A stretch of DNA of 64,000 nucleotides from Nitratireductor thuwali (GTDB taxonomy: Bacteria > Pseudomonadota > Alphaproteobacteria > Rhizobiales > Rhizobiaceae): positions 2,726,001-2,790,000 of the forward strand of contig NZ_CP030941.1 of the NCBI RefSeq assembly GCF_036621415.1, read 5' to 3'. The notes below the pieces were generated by a model. That model had not been told where the DNA came from, did not search any database, and worked only from the letters and a program-made list of their open reading frames with translations. Every line of letters starts with the position of its first letter. Positions within the stretch are counted from its first letter, which is position 1. A program made the position numbers and the translations under genes. Positions 35,778 through 44,764 of this stretch are shown one piece after another.

Positions 35778-35987
35778 TTAGCCTGCCTCGGCCTTTATTC
35801 CAGCGTTGTCCGCCAGGTCATGGACCCTGGCGAACTGCTCCCGCAGCATCGGCAGGGTCTCTTCCGCGAATGCGGCGAGTTCGCCGCCTTTCTGCGAATA
35901 GTTATTGAACATGGCGATTAGCTCAGGCAACTGCTCGAACTGCATCTCGATATAGCTCTTCGAGCCGCCCTGTCTCGCTGCGTTCAA
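35778..35987 (-). pseudogene. Decayed DUF4142-like protein, C-terminal fragment
   Basis: The frame contains KSYIEMQFEQLPELIAMFNN followed by GGELAAFAEETLPMLREQFA. This resembles the end of DUF4142 proteins (YxDMQ...AL..Y...G....FA..TLP.L..H). The upstream half is missing or out of frame; another frame just upstream reads RMETSHHRK-like polar residues but not a clear domain. No start site supports translation of this piece alone. The match is by eye and weak. Confidence 0.4.
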
Positions 35988-36099
35988 GTTCCGCCACCTT
36001 GCGATGGTGGCTGGTTTCCATGATGCGCGGCATCTCGCCCTGCGAGATCCCTTCGGCGATGGTAGCGGCCACCCGATGGCAATGAACGAAGCGGATGTC

Positions 36100-36996
36100 T
36101 CAGATGGTCTCGGAAATGGCGACGCCGATGGCCGCGGAGGCTACTGAAACCGACAGCGCCAGCGGCACCCATTTACGCGAGCGGGTGTCGTCGATGGTAA
36201 AAAAATTGAGCGGGAAAAGGTGCTGATGCGATGCACTATCGGCACCCTCACGAGGCGCTTCCATGAAACATTCGTCGTCGAACCATGCCCAATCGTCGGC
36301 CCAGGTCCAGCACCCATGCTTCTTGTATGTGGCGGCGACTTCATCCGCGAAGGGTTTATCGGTTTCGAGCCGCAGATGGCTGCCGGGACAGCTTTCGAAA
36401 TAGCGCATGGCAAGCGGAAGGGCCCGGTTGGTGCAGTAGTTCGACATCCACAGCTTGAAGCCGATCTCTTCGCGCAACCGCTGCAGGACACGGAAGACCT
36501 GGACATGCTCCTCGTGCCCATACTCGCCCCACGGGTTGTGCGTAAACACATTCATCTGACGCGAGAGGCGGGGCCTGAGAGCTTCGCCGATGAGCTTGAA
36601 ATTGGCGCTGTATGCGCGCGCAACGCTGGCGGTTGCGATATTTCCAGGGGGATAGGCCGCGACCTTCGAGAGCGATATTCTCGCAAACCGCGTCAACTCA
36701 CGCCGGTTTGCCTCAAGCCCGAGCGTCAAGCCGAACTCGCTCTCCTCGGGGTTGGACCAGTCCGCGCAGCCGTGGGCACCCGATTCAGCGATGTCCAGGC
36801 AGGTGACCCGATCGCGTGGATAGTCGGCGATCGCCGCCGCCCTTGCCGCGCCAATATGCGGCTGGGCCCAGAAATCCTTGAATACGATGACGACCTCATC
36901 GGCATGGCGAAGGATCGAGTTGAACCAGAGCAACTCATCATCTGGATGCGCGCCGATGATCATCGAGTTCTCAAGGAATTCAGGACGTTTGCTCAT
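36100..36996 (-). CDS. PIG-L family deacetylase with a C-terminal membrane segment
   Basis: A 298-residue zinc-dependent deacetylase. The motif GAHPDDE sits at 15-21 (H17, D19, D20), and the later zinc histidine is in THNPWGEYGHEEHVQV. PIG-L enzymes remove N-acetyl groups from glycans or related amino-sugar conjugates. The last 25 residues (WVPLALSVSVASAAIGVAI) look like a tail anchor, unusual for the family. Start at 36996 (MSKRPEF) follows a G-rich site; 37017 is an alternative. It is 26 bp downstream of the CelD-type acetyltransferase, so deacetylation and re-acylation of one glycan is a plausible shared job. Confidence 0.82.
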   Translation of the reverse strand: MSKRPEFLENSMIIGAHPDDELLWFNSILRHADEVVIVFKDFWAQPHIGAARAAAIADYPRDRVTCLDIAESGAHGCADWSNPEESEFGLTLGLEANRRELTRFARISLSKVAAYPPGNIATASVARAYSANFKLIGEALRPRLSRQMNVFTHNPWGEYGHEEHVQVFRVLQRLREEIGFKLWMSNYCTNRALPLAMRYFESCPGSHLRLETDKPFADEVAATYKKHGCWTWADDWAWFDDECFMEAPREGADSASHQHLFPLNFFTIDDTRSRKWVPLALSVSVASAAIGVAISETI

Positions 36997-37022
36997 TGGG
37001 CCCCCCGGCCATTTCACAATGT

Positions 37023-38192
37023 CTAGCTTGTTTTATGGTCCTCGGCCGCCTTTGGCCGCGTCAGACGCTTGCGCAAGTTGAAAGCAGCCAGCGCGAGTTT
37101 TCCGACCGGCGTCGCGCAACATGAGAGCGCATAGATCGCGGTCTGCTGTGTGCCGAAATCAGCCTTGAAAGGTTCATCGCCGATGGTGAAATCGAAGCAG
37201 TCGCCACCGGAGGAGAGCCAATCCTCCATTATGAGGTCATACATCAGCAGCCCCGGTGAATGGCGGCCATGAGCCCGGTAATCGCAGCCTATCAGCAGGT
37301 AATGGAAGCGGCCGGCATGGGTCAGGCCGAAGACATAGCCGATCGGTTCGCTGTCAAGCGTCAGCGCGTATGTTCGCGCCAGCTCCGTGGCAACGCCGCG
37401 GGCGGCAATATCGGCATAGAAGTCGCGAACGAAGTTTTGCTGGATGACATCGCCCTCGAAGCGGCCGGCGCGCAAAGACTGGATGGCGCTGAATGCCGCC
37501 GCGATCTCGGCGGGCTTCAGGAGCAGGCGGAGTTCAGCGCCTCCGCTCCTGAACAGACGCTTTTTCTTGCGGTCGAGGTACTTTGTGAAACTTGGTGTCA
37601 GCACCTGCTTTCGCCATTCGGCGTACGGCGCGAAGAGGCCGACCGCGTGAGCGCCAAAATCCTGCTGCACAGCTTGTGCGGGGAAAAAAGCCTGCCACCG
37701 GTTGACCGCTTCTGCCCGCACGGGCCTGACGCGCAGGAGATCGAAGGAAGGCAGTCGTTCCCTTACCGATCGCACCAGGTCGTCTGACGGCTGCCAGGAG
37801 CGATCCACGACCGGTGCGGCATAGTCGCTGACACCAAGATCCGCCGCCTCCACTAGAGTGATGCCCCACTTTCTTCGCCGGATCATCGGCAGGACAAAGA
37901 GCAACTGGCCAGTTGCTGTTCGGCCTGTCACCACCAGTTTCTCGGCGCCACGCACGGGCGCCAGGTGGAAGTAGAGCCGGTCGAGCCATAGCGGATGCTG
38001 GAACGCCGTCGCGTCCGAACGGCCGAAAAGCTCATGATACTCCGGTCCGGCGAAATCAAATGCGCGTTCGACGGCGATGCGTGTCACTCGCATCGCCGTT
38101 GCTGACGTCGTCGCGGCCGGTCGGCCGTCATCGGCTAATTCCATCGTTGCGCGGGCGGCATTGGGTTCCATAGGCGCAGATGTAGCAGGCAA
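37023..38192 (-). CDS. CelD/BcsL-type GNAT acetyltransferase
   Basis: A 389-residue protein of the Acetyltransf_6 group related to FemAB. Typical parts are ATAFQHPLWLDRLYFHLAP, then TKYLDRKKKRLFRSGGAELR and the C-terminal GRFHYLLIGCDYRAHGRHSP and DFTIGDEPFKADF. Family members occur in cellulose and exopolysaccharide loci and transfer acyl groups to glycans. The start is uncertain; ATGs at 38192, 38168 and 38144 are possible, and the first 30 residues look disordered. It heads a two-gene unit with the PIG-L deacetylase. Confidence 0.78.
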   Translation of the reverse strand: MPATSAPMEPNAARATMELADDGRPAATTSATAMRVTRIAVERAFDFAGPEYHELFGRSDATAFQHPLWLDRLYFHLAPVRGAEKLVVTGRTATGQLLFVLPMIRRRKWGITLVEAADLGVSDYAAPVVDRSWQPSDDLVRSVRERLPSFDLLRVRPVRAEAVNRWQAFFPAQAVQQDFGAHAVGLFAPYAEWRKQVLTPSFTKYLDRKKKRLFRSGGAELRLLLKPAEIAAAFSAIQSLRAGRFEGDVIQQNFVRDFYADIAARGVATELARTYALTLDSEPIGYVFGLTHAGRFHYLLIGCDYRAHGRHSPGLLMYDLIMEDWLSSGGDCFDFTIGDEPFKADFGTQQTAIYALSCCATPVGKLALAAFNLRKRLTRPKAAEDHKTS

Positions 38193-38512
38193 AACACGAA
38201 AAAAGGTTAATCCTCATTCCTCAAGCAACTGCTCGAATGCAAGCCAGCAACGGCATGACTAGGTCCGTCGGATACAGGTGTCGACCTGCCGTAGCGACCA
38301 CCACCACACCACCACTACAAGCACCACTCGGATAGATCCTGGTAAAACCTGGCAGAGGCGGTCCCGCGCTGTGCCCTGTCCACAGGGGCTCCAGTGGGAG
38401 CACGAGGGAGTTGTCCACGGCTCTCTTCGAAGAATTCGGACCAAGCAAATCCGGCGCCAGGCGGGCTTTATGTGCCTCAAACCTGCCCTTCGCGTGCATG
38501 ATATAAGTCGAG
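38193..38512. other. Gap of 320 bp without a supported gene
   Basis: Contains a short run of ACC/CAC repeats near 38295-38330 that makes a His/Thr-rich frame on the plus strand; I regard it as chance. No terminator or promoter stands out. Confidence 0.35.
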
Positions 38513-40318
38513 CTATAGGCCTTCTTCGCGAAAGCGGCGAATGATCTCCTGGTTGATCATCTGGCAGTGCTCCAGATAGGCCCAGTGGTCGGGCGGGCTG
38601 TACCAGTACATGACGGCTATGTTGAGTTTGTCGGAGTTGATCTCATTAAACACGACACGGGGCGGGCGATCGGGATGATTGATCGCTTCATTCGCGTGCC
38701 GTTCTTCCGCTTCTTGGTCGCCGTGTGATTCCATCCTCTGTGGTCGCCGATCGTCCGTCTTCGCCCTGCTGGTATCGGGCACGGCCACAATCTCCTGCAG
38801 GATCGTCACAGCGCGCTCAATCTTCTCCGCAGACGCATCAAAGGGCAGAGGAAGGTTGATCGTACGCTGGATGAAGGGGCGCATGTCGACATTTTCAATA
38901 TCCATCCCTGCGACGTTCTCGTTGGGGATGCTGACGACGTGGCCCGAGGAGAGACGCAGCCGCGTCGAGCGCATTCCGATGTCCTCCACGACGCCTTCAT
39001 AGCCGCGAAGCTTCACGCGCTGGCCAACCTCGAATGGCTTGTCCAGGAGCAGCATGAGGCTGCCGAAAACGTTGCGGAGAGTATTCTGCGCAGCCAGCGC
39101 AACGGCGAGGCCCGTCACACCGGCACCGGCAAGAATGGTGGCCAGCGAAAAGCCCAAGAGGTGCATCCCTTGGAGCAGGAAGGCCATGATCGCAATGATG
39201 CTTGCGACGCGGATGCCGAGGGTTGCCAGATGGAAGCCGGATGGACTTCGTTTGGCACGCTCGGTAGAGGCCACCAGTTCGATCAGCACGGTTCCGAGCG
39301 AGTAGATGAAGACGACCCCCGCGACCAGAGCTATGCCGTAGAGGATGTAGACGGCAGTCTGAAAAACCAGGCCCGTGACAAAGATCTTGTCGCCGATCAG
39401 GTCATAGAGAACATAGCTGATGAACACCGCGAATAGTGGAACAAGCAGAAGCGCCGAGTCGCGGGCGAGGGGTGTGACGTTCCGTGTCAACCGTTTCAGA
39501 ACCGACGACAGGAGCCAAATCGAAAGGAACGCCAGGGCAAAAAGCAAAGCCATGGCGATCCATTGCCACAGGGTCTGCCCCAGTATGCCGTGATGCATCC
39601 AGGCGGGCAGGCTGTCCGACCATGCCTGGAGGGTTGGGCGCGGCGTCAGAAACGACGCCTCGTAGAAGCCTTCTGCAGACGTACTGCGATACGGAAACGA
39701 TTTGAGCTGCCAGAATAGATCTTCGACCGTTTCCAGAGTTTCCTCACTGAACAGATATTTTCCCTGGTTTGGACCATCGTCGATGCGCGTGATGACAAGC
39801 GGAGTGTTGCCGATCTTCCAAGCGGGCGGATAGCCCTCATTAATGGCGGCGATCATCTGTGTTCGGTCTGGGATCTCCGAAACGGGGGGCAGACCGATCC
39901 GGTCGATGATTTCACGAAGATAGACCGCGGAATTTACGGCCACGTCCTGACGCAGTGAGGGTGCCACGTTCCTGAGATCGAAAAACCACTGCATCTCATC
40001 ATACAGATGCTGAAGCTCGGCGTCGTCCTCGGCTGTGTATGCGTCCTGTCGCAGGAGGTCGTAATAGCGCTGGGTCCGTTTGAGGAAGCTGATGATCGTG
40101 TCACGAGGGCTGTTCGTATTCGCAGGCTCTAGAATATCCTCCAGAGGTTGGAAATCTTCTTCAGCACGTTCAGTGAGCTGATCGAGAATGGCTTCGATGC
40201 CGCGCGTGCTCTCGGATGGAAAAAAGGAGGCGCCGGTTTCCTGCGCAAAAGCGCCCGGCGGGAGGACTATGACGCAGAGCGCCATGACAAGGCGCAGAAT
40301 GCCACTTGGATAGCTCAT
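38513..40318 (-). CDS. MscS family mechanosensitive channel
   Basis: A 601-residue protein. A signal peptide (GAFAQ) is followed by a periplasmic region of about 230 residues. Membrane helices lie around 245-270, 285-305, 320-345 and 365-400. The pore-lining helix is LATILAGAGVTGLAVALAAQ and leads into NVFGSLMLLLDKPFEVGQRV, the core MscS domain. The C-terminal cytoplasmic part carries an unusual polar insert (DDRRPQRMESHGDQEAEERH) near 525-545. It should open on membrane tension and protect against osmotic downshock. It stands alone. Confidence 0.9.
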   Translation of the reverse strand: MSYPSGILRLVMALCVIVLPPGAFAQETGASFFPSESTRGIEAILDQLTERAEEDFQPLEDILEPANTNSPRDTIISFLKRTQRYYDLLRQDAYTAEDDAELQHLYDEMQWFFDLRNVAPSLRQDVAVNSAVYLREIIDRIGLPPVSEIPDRTQMIAAINEGYPPAWKIGNTPLVITRIDDGPNQGKYLFSEETLETVEDLFWQLKSFPYRSTSAEGFYEASFLTPRPTLQAWSDSLPAWMHHGILGQTLWQWIAMALLFALAFLSIWLLSSVLKRLTRNVTPLARDSALLLVPLFAVFISYVLYDLIGDKIFVTGLVFQTAVYILYGIALVAGVVFIYSLGTVLIELVASTERAKRSPSGFHLATLGIRVASIIAIMAFLLQGMHLLGFSLATILAGAGVTGLAVALAAQNTLRNVFGSLMLLLDKPFEVGQRVKLRGYEGVVEDIGMRSTRLRLSSGHVVSIPNENVAGMDIENVDMRPFIQRTINLPLPFDASAEKIERAVTILQEIVAVPDTSRAKTDDRRPQRMESHGDQEAEERHANEAINHPDRPPRVVFNEINSDKLNIAVMYWYSPPDHWAYLEHCQMINQEIIRRFREEGL

Positions 40319-40575
40319 TGCACTCGATCGAGTTGAGATGTGACTGATTGGCTGGCTAACATGACAGCATTCAGGCGCCGACCCTCATGAAACAGCCTCT
40401 TGAGACGGTGTCTGGACATGCTTGAATCCCGGCTCCAGGATAGCGAGCGCCTCAAAGGCTTTTCTTGTTCGCGGCACAATGACCTGACGATGCATCAGGG
40501 ACACCGCCTATGTAAGCCGCGCCATTGCGGCAGTGCGCGGCGTTCAGCGGCCGCACGGCGTCAGTTGCGCGAATG

Positions 40576-40992
40576 TCAGTCCGCGGCCGGAACGGGGCAG
40601 CTCAGATCGCCTTCCTCGCAATTCAGGTAACCCTCGAAGTCTTTGATACGCGATTGCGTCAGGTCATCCATGCACATCGCATCGAGCGCGGGAACTATGC
40701 TTCCGCCGGCCGCTCCTGCGGTTTGGAAGCTGCATTCCGCGTCGCGGAACTTAACCCAATCGCGCTGCGCTTGAACGAGAAGCTTCTTGGTATCTGGATC
40801 GTCGGACAGTCGGAGTTCGATTTGCTTGTAAAGCTTGTTGAGCTCCTTGTCGGATTCTTCGAAGACGGCACCGGCGCACTCGCTCATCGCGGCCTGATCC
40901 TCGGCCTCGACGCACTCGCTCATATTCGCTTGAGCAAAAGCCAAGGTCGGCATGGCCAAAAGGATGGCAGCAGCCAACATCGCGGTTTTCAT
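40576..40992 (-). CDS. LprI-family (DUF1311) secreted protein
   Basis: A 138-residue protein with a signal peptide ending in AFAQ. The LprI core is MSECAGAVFEESDKELNKLY, then QAQRDWVKFRDAECSF and a conserved cysteine pair near the end (LNCEEGDLSCP). Some relatives inhibit lysozyme. It would act in the periplasm or be anchored there. Good start site (GAGGGCAATCG) upstream of 40992. Confidence 0.85.
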   Translation of the reverse strand: MKTAMLAAAILLAMPTLAFAQANMSECVEAEDQAAMSECAGAVFEESDKELNKLYKQIELRLSDDPDTKKLLVQAQRDWVKFRDAECSFQTAGAAGGSIVPALDAMCMDDLTQSRIKDFEGYLNCEEGDLSCPVPAAD

Positions 40993-41058
40993 CGATTGCC
41001 CTCCATTGAGAACGTGCCTGCCGCCCGTGTCAAAGGCGGCAGAAGCACCCGCCAGTGG

Positions 41059-41412
41059 TTACTTCAAATGCCCGTCGCCGCCACGGTCGGCCGCTGCGAA
41101 ATCGCGCATGACCTGATCGAGGAACTCGTCACGGCTCGCATGACCATCGCCATTGGCGTCGATTGCGGCGAACTGCTGCGGTGTGAGCACCTCCGCTGTC
41201 TCCGTTTGGCTGAGAACACCATCACCGTTGCCGTCGAGTCGGGCGAAGCTTCCAGTCATGAAGACACGGTACTCTTCCTTGCTGACGCCTCCGTCATTGT
41301 TCGTGTCGAACTGGTTGAGATGGGCTTCATGCATTGCCGGGGCCTGTTGTGCCGCGGCCAGACCGGCTCCGGTCAGGAGGGCGATTGCGGCGGCAAGAAC
41401 TGTCTTTCGCAT
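41059..41412 (-). CDS. Small secreted EF-hand protein
   Basis: A 117-residue protein; signal peptide ends in LAAAQ. Three complete EF-hand loops at 36-47 (DTNNDGGVSKEE), 60-71 (DGNGDGVLSQTE) and 85-96 (DANGDGHASRDE), plus a fourth cut off at the C-terminus (DRGGDGHLK). Start at 41412 is fixed by AAGGAG eight bases upstream. Likely a periplasmic calcium binder. It is 17 bp downstream of the glycine-zipper lipoprotein gene. Confidence 0.85.
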   Translation of the reverse strand: MRKTVLAAAIALLTGAGLAAAQQAPAMHEAHLNQFDTNNDGGVSKEEYRVFMTGSFARLDGNGDGVLSQTETAEVLTPQQFAAIDANGDGHASRDEFLDQVMRDFAAADRGGDGHLK

Positions 41413-41429
41413 CGTGCGTGCTCCTTCTT

Positions 41430-41675
41430 CTAGCGGCATGCCAAACGATTACCGAGATAACCGCCGCCGCCGATTCCGGCCGCTTCGGCCAGTACAGTAC
41501 CAGCGCCACCACCGATTGTGCTGCCTATCAGTGCGCCAACAACAGCGCCGCCAACGGTGCCGGCGATGCATCCGAACTCGTGATTGCGCGCCTGGACTTG
41601 TGGGTCTGGACTGGCTTGGCAGCCCGCCAACAGCATGGCCGCGCCAGCGAAACCAATTACATTTCGTTTGATCAT
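41430..41675 (-). CDS. Glycine-zipper outer-membrane-type lipoprotein
   Basis: An 81-residue lipoprotein with lipobox LLAGC (C19). A glycine-zipper segment GGAVVGALIGSTIGGGAG, and a second GIGGGGYLGNRLAC end, resemble the SlyB/17-kDa antigen type. Such proteins stabilise the outer membrane. It lies just upstream of the EF-hand gene on the same strand and may share its transcript. Confidence 0.8.
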   Translation of the reverse strand: MIKRNVIGFAGAAMLLAGCQASPDPQVQARNHEFGCIAGTVGGAVVGALIGSTIGGGAGTVLAEAAGIGGGGYLGNRLACR

Positions 41676-41888
41676 TCCCTCACCTGTCGGTTCGTGTCGC
41701 GCCCCGAACGGCTCATCGCTTGTCCGTAAGACATCGGTTCACAGAGAAACATAGCCGGACATGCCCACGCATAGGATGAAGCACAGAAAGCCTAACGTTT
41801 CACCGAATGAGATATAAAAAGTAGCGGGTATTTGACAAATGACAATCTTTTGACAGAGGCCTTCAATAGAAATCTAAGGAGTATAAAT

Positions 41889-41912
41889 CACTACATAAAA
41901 CACTATGTAATG
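41889..41912. promoter_or_regulatory. AT-rich inverted repeat in the gap before the AraC gene
   Basis: CACTACATA and TATGTAATG (8 of 9 paired) surround a six-base spacer in a 427-bp gap (41676-42102). The gap is much richer in A and T than the rest of the window. It may hold promoters for the AraC-type regulator and for the lipoprotein on the other side. No gene is seen in the gap. Confidence 0.4.
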
Positions 41913-42102
41913 TTTATTGAATTACTAAATTGATAACGGTTTATTAGTCATTCATAGGCAGAAATACTCAAGGTTTATTGCGCTTTGAAGGCTTTTTGGA
42001 AGATCGTGCACCGCAGCGGACTGTCGAACATTGCCTTGAACGGAATTTGCCGCAGCAGGCTTTGAACTGTGCCGTCTCGCTGAGGCGCAATCGGGGGCGG
42101 GG

Positions 42103-42996
42103 GTGACTCAATCTATTGGCAGCCTACTGAGCAGCGTTCCTGACGAATGGGGACCCAAGTTCGAGACGACAAGCGGATCCGTTACGCGTACCCTGACGGG
42201 CCCCAATTCAATCGCCTTCAACGCACCCTCACACATGGCGCTGGTGATGCTCACACCACAACCCGGACGGGAGGTGGCACTCAACTCGGACAGAAGATCA
42301 CCGTTTCTGGCTCCGGTTGGCACACTCGAGATCGTTCCTTGCAACGCCGAGCTTTTTGCGCGCTGGACGGTGCCAAAAGAAAACCTGCTATTGGCCTTGG
42401 CGCCCGAACAACTCAACAAGCTGGCAGATTTGGAGTTCGAACGGAACGATTTTGAGTTCCGCCCTCCGCCGACCGGGCATGTCGACAACAAGGCGCTTCT
42501 GCTCGCCCAGTTGGTCCGGGAAGAATTTCAGAAGGGGAAGTCGCTAAATCCTCTCCATATGGATTCCCTGCTTACGGTCTTCTCCACCTATCTTTTGCGC
42601 AACTATACGACTCTTCAGGATTGTCCCGCATCCCGCTACCAGGGAGGACTTCCGCCCAAGATCTGGCGGGATGTCCAGGATTACATCAGGGCCCATATCG
42701 GTGAACAATTGTCGATCGAACGGTTGGCCTTGCTTGCCGGTTTATCTCCGAGCCATTTCATGCGCGCTTTCAAGCAGACGGCCGGCCAATCGCCACATCA
42801 ATTCATCCTCGCTACCCGCCTGCAACTAGCCGAGCGCCTTGTGATCACGACGGATCTGCCCCTGCCGCGGATCGCCGACATCACCGGGTTTGCAAATCAC
42901 AGCCACCTGACGGCCTCCATGCGGCGGCACAAATTCACAACGCCAAGCGCGCTGCGCCGCGATCGCATTCTCCGCAGAGCGGGAATGCCACGATGA
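42103..42996 (+). CDS. AraC family transcriptional regulator
   Basis: A 297-residue regulator starting at GTG. The C-terminal 100 residues carry the two helix-turn-helix motifs (LSIERLALLAGLSPSHFMRAFKQ and LPRIADITGFANHSHLTASMRRH), with the family GxSPHQFIL linker. The N-terminal effector part is a cupin-like region without a motif that names the ligand. The neighbours do not show an obvious target. Confidence 0.88.
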   Translation: MTQSIGSLLSSVPDEWGPKFETTSGSVTRTLTGPNSIAFNAPSHMALVMLTPQPGREVALNSDRRSPFLAPVGTLEIVPCNAELFARWTVPKENLLLALAPEQLNKLADLEFERNDFEFRPPPTGHVDNKALLLAQLVREEFQKGKSLNPLHMDSLLTVFSTYLLRNYTTLQDCPASRYQGGLPPKIWRDVQDYIRAHIGEQLSIERLALLAGLSPSHFMRAFKQTAGQSPHQFILATRLQLAERLVITTDLPLPRIADITGFANHSHLTASMRRHKFTTPSALRRDRILRRAGMPR

Positions 42997-43166
42997 GCCG
43001 GAGTCATGCTCCTCCAGACGACCGGGGGGAACGAAGCGTTTTCGCGACGTATGGCGTGGCTGATTGGAGCCGTCCGAACGCCCGGAGCTGGTAGCTGGGC
43101 AAAGAATCTTGGAGCGTCGGCGGGCTTAGCCAAATGTTTCGCCGAGGCAATTACGGGAGATGAACG

Positions 43167-43460
43167 ATGATCTTTCTGAGGCTTATCCCTTTTTTGGCGT
43201 TTTGGCTGATGATGGCCGGCTGCGCGAGCGATGACCGATCGTGGGTCAGGGACGACACCCCCCGTTCGGATGTCGACCAGGCGCTCGCCGAATGCAAATA
43301 CCAGGCAGAAGCGGCAACAATCGGGATCGGAGCGAACAATCATCACCCGAGGACCTGGGGCGATGCAATTGGCGATGCCATCGGCGACGGGATCATCCAG
43401 GGCATGGACGAAGCCGAACTCGTCAATTCCTGCATGCAAGCCAAAGGATTCCGGCGATAG
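43167..43460 (+). CDS. Small lipoprotein
   Basis: A 97-residue protein with a lipobox MMAGC (C19). The mature part is polar with ALAECKYQAEAATIG and a C-terminal cysteine in VNSCMQAKGFRR. The closing C-M-x-x-K-G-(F/W/Y) pattern is common in small alphaproteobacterial lipoproteins of unknown function. The start has GGGAG upstream. A palindromic intergenic repeat follows 33 bp after the stop. Confidence 0.7.
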   Translation: MIFLRLIPFLAFWLMMAGCASDDRSWVRDDTPRSDVDQALAECKYQAEAATIGIGANNHHPRTWGDAIGDAIGDGIIQGMDEAELVNSCMQAKGFRR

Positions 43461-43493
43461 GGGGATCGCCAGATTGGAGCAATGCCAGCAAAA

Positions 43494-43512
43494 GCGGAAA
43501 CCGGTTTTCCGC
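43494..43512. repeat. Rhizobial-type palindromic intergenic repeat
   Basis: GCGGAAACCGGTTTTCCGC is almost a perfect palindrome. Sequences built on GGAAACCGGTTTTCC recur between genes in Mesorhizobium-like genomes, where they form hairpins after genes. A related element lies at 61700-61800 in this window. Confidence 0.6.
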
Positions 43513-43615
43513 CCGGAGCTACCTAATATAAGATGGCGGGGCCGGTTCACTCTTTCCGTCAAACGGCGACCTGACCTAGCCTTTTCCGTCGCGCGGTCAT
43601 TGGAAATGGAGAGGA

Positions 43616-44764
43616 ATGTTGCACCGCTGTCTCGTTGCGAACGCTGCAATTGAGGTCTGCCTGGCTTCACTCGCAACGGCGCTCATGCGCGCCCTCGTAT
43701 TGGTCGGCATGGCGGTCCACGTTCTCGCGCCGCAGGCAGCGTTCGCACAAGCCGACAATGGCGCCCTCAATGTCGGGGTATATGTCAGCGCACCCTTTGT
43801 CGAGCAAGGGGAGGACGGCAGCTACTCCGGAATGGCGATCGAATTGTGGGAGACGGTTGCGCAGCGATTGGGGCGGGACTACCGGTATGTCCGCTATTCG
43901 TCCTTCCATGATCTCGTGCGGGCGACGAGGGATGGCGAGATCGACGCCGCCGTCACCAACCTGACGATCACGCGCGACCGTGCGGAGGTCGTGTCCTTTA
44001 CCCAGCCCTGGTATGATGCCGGACTGAGGATCATGGTGCCTGACAGGGGCGGTAGGGGCGGTTTCTGGGGCGTCATCGACGGACTAAGGGACGCCGGCCA
44101 TCTGCGCGCCTATGCCTGGCTTTTGTTCGTGATCGTTCTCGCGACCATTGGCTTCACCATTTTCGACCGGAAGTTCGATCCGGCCTTTCCGAAACGCTGG
44201 CGCGAGGGCGTCGCGGAGAGCTTCTACAACGTTATGTCTATAGCAACCTCCGGCAAGACTTCGCGTAAGAATCTGTTCGGCTGGATCGGGCGAATCTGGC
44301 AGGCTCTCTGGCTCCTCATAGGCGTCGGTGTCATCGCCTACATCACCTCTTCGGTAACGAGCATCATGACGACGATATCCCTCACGCAGGGCATCACCTC
44401 CTTGGCGGATCTTCCGGGCAAGACGGTCGCGGTATTCGAGGGCAGTGTTTCGGAAGATTATATATCCGAACTCGGGATCGCGACACGCAGCTATCCCGGG
44501 ATAGACGAAGCCGTGGAGGCCATGCGTGCGGGACGGGTGGATGCCATCGTGGGTGATGCCCCTGTGCTGGAACATTACGCGCATTCTTATCCTGGTCGGG
44601 AAGTGGCAGTGGTCGGCAGCATTTTTCATCCTGACAAATACGGATTCGCCTTTCCGCTTGAGAGTGAGCTGAGACGACCGGTGACGCTGCACATTCTCGA
44701 TTTGGTCGAAGACGGAACGCTTGCAGAGATAAGAATGCGCTACTTCGGCGTCGAAGACCTGTAG
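43616..44764 (+). CDS. GluR0-like ligand-gated ion channel (binding domain with inserted pore)
   Basis: A 382-residue protein laid out as signal peptide (to about 45), binding lobe S1 (NVGVYVSAPFVEQGEDGSYS to VVSFTQPWY), helix M1 (AWLLFVIVLATIGFTIF), a re-entrant loop (SFYNVMSIATSGKTSRKN), helix M2 (ALWLLIGVGVIAYITSSV) and lobe S2 (ITSLADLPGKTVAVFEGSV to the end). This is the order of prokaryotic ionotropic glutamate receptors such as GluR0. The loop lacks the potassium filter TVGYG and reads ATSGKTSRK instead, so ion choice is probably different. The ligand is likely an amino acid or small acid. The GGAGAGGA site is close to the ATG at 43616; a start at 43685 is also possible. Confidence 0.82.
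   Translation: MLHRCLVANAAIEVCLASLATALMRALVLVGMAVHVLAPQAAFAQADNGALNVGVYVSAPFVEQGEDGSYSGMAIELWETVAQRLGRDYRYVRYSSFHDLVRATRDGEIDAAVTNLTITRDRAEVVSFTQPWYDAGLRIMVPDRGGRGGFWGVIDGLRDAGHLRAYAWLLFVIVLATIGFTIFDRKFDPAFPKRWREGVAESFYNVMSIATSGKTSRKNLFGWIGRIWQALWLLIGVGVIAYITSSVTSIMTTISLTQGITSLADLPGKTVAVFEGSVSEDYISELGIATRSYPGIDEAVEAMRAGRVDAIVGDAPVLEHYAHSYPGREVAVVGSIFHPDKYGFAFPLESELRRPVTLHILDLVEDGTLAEIRMRYFGVEDL

Noticed and set aside
38278..38544. His/Thr-rich short protein (HHHTTTTSTT) after the MscS gene
   Set aside because: It comes from a simple ACC/CAC run, lacks a ribosome-binding site and overlaps the MscS gene end. Metal-binding leader function seems unlikely.
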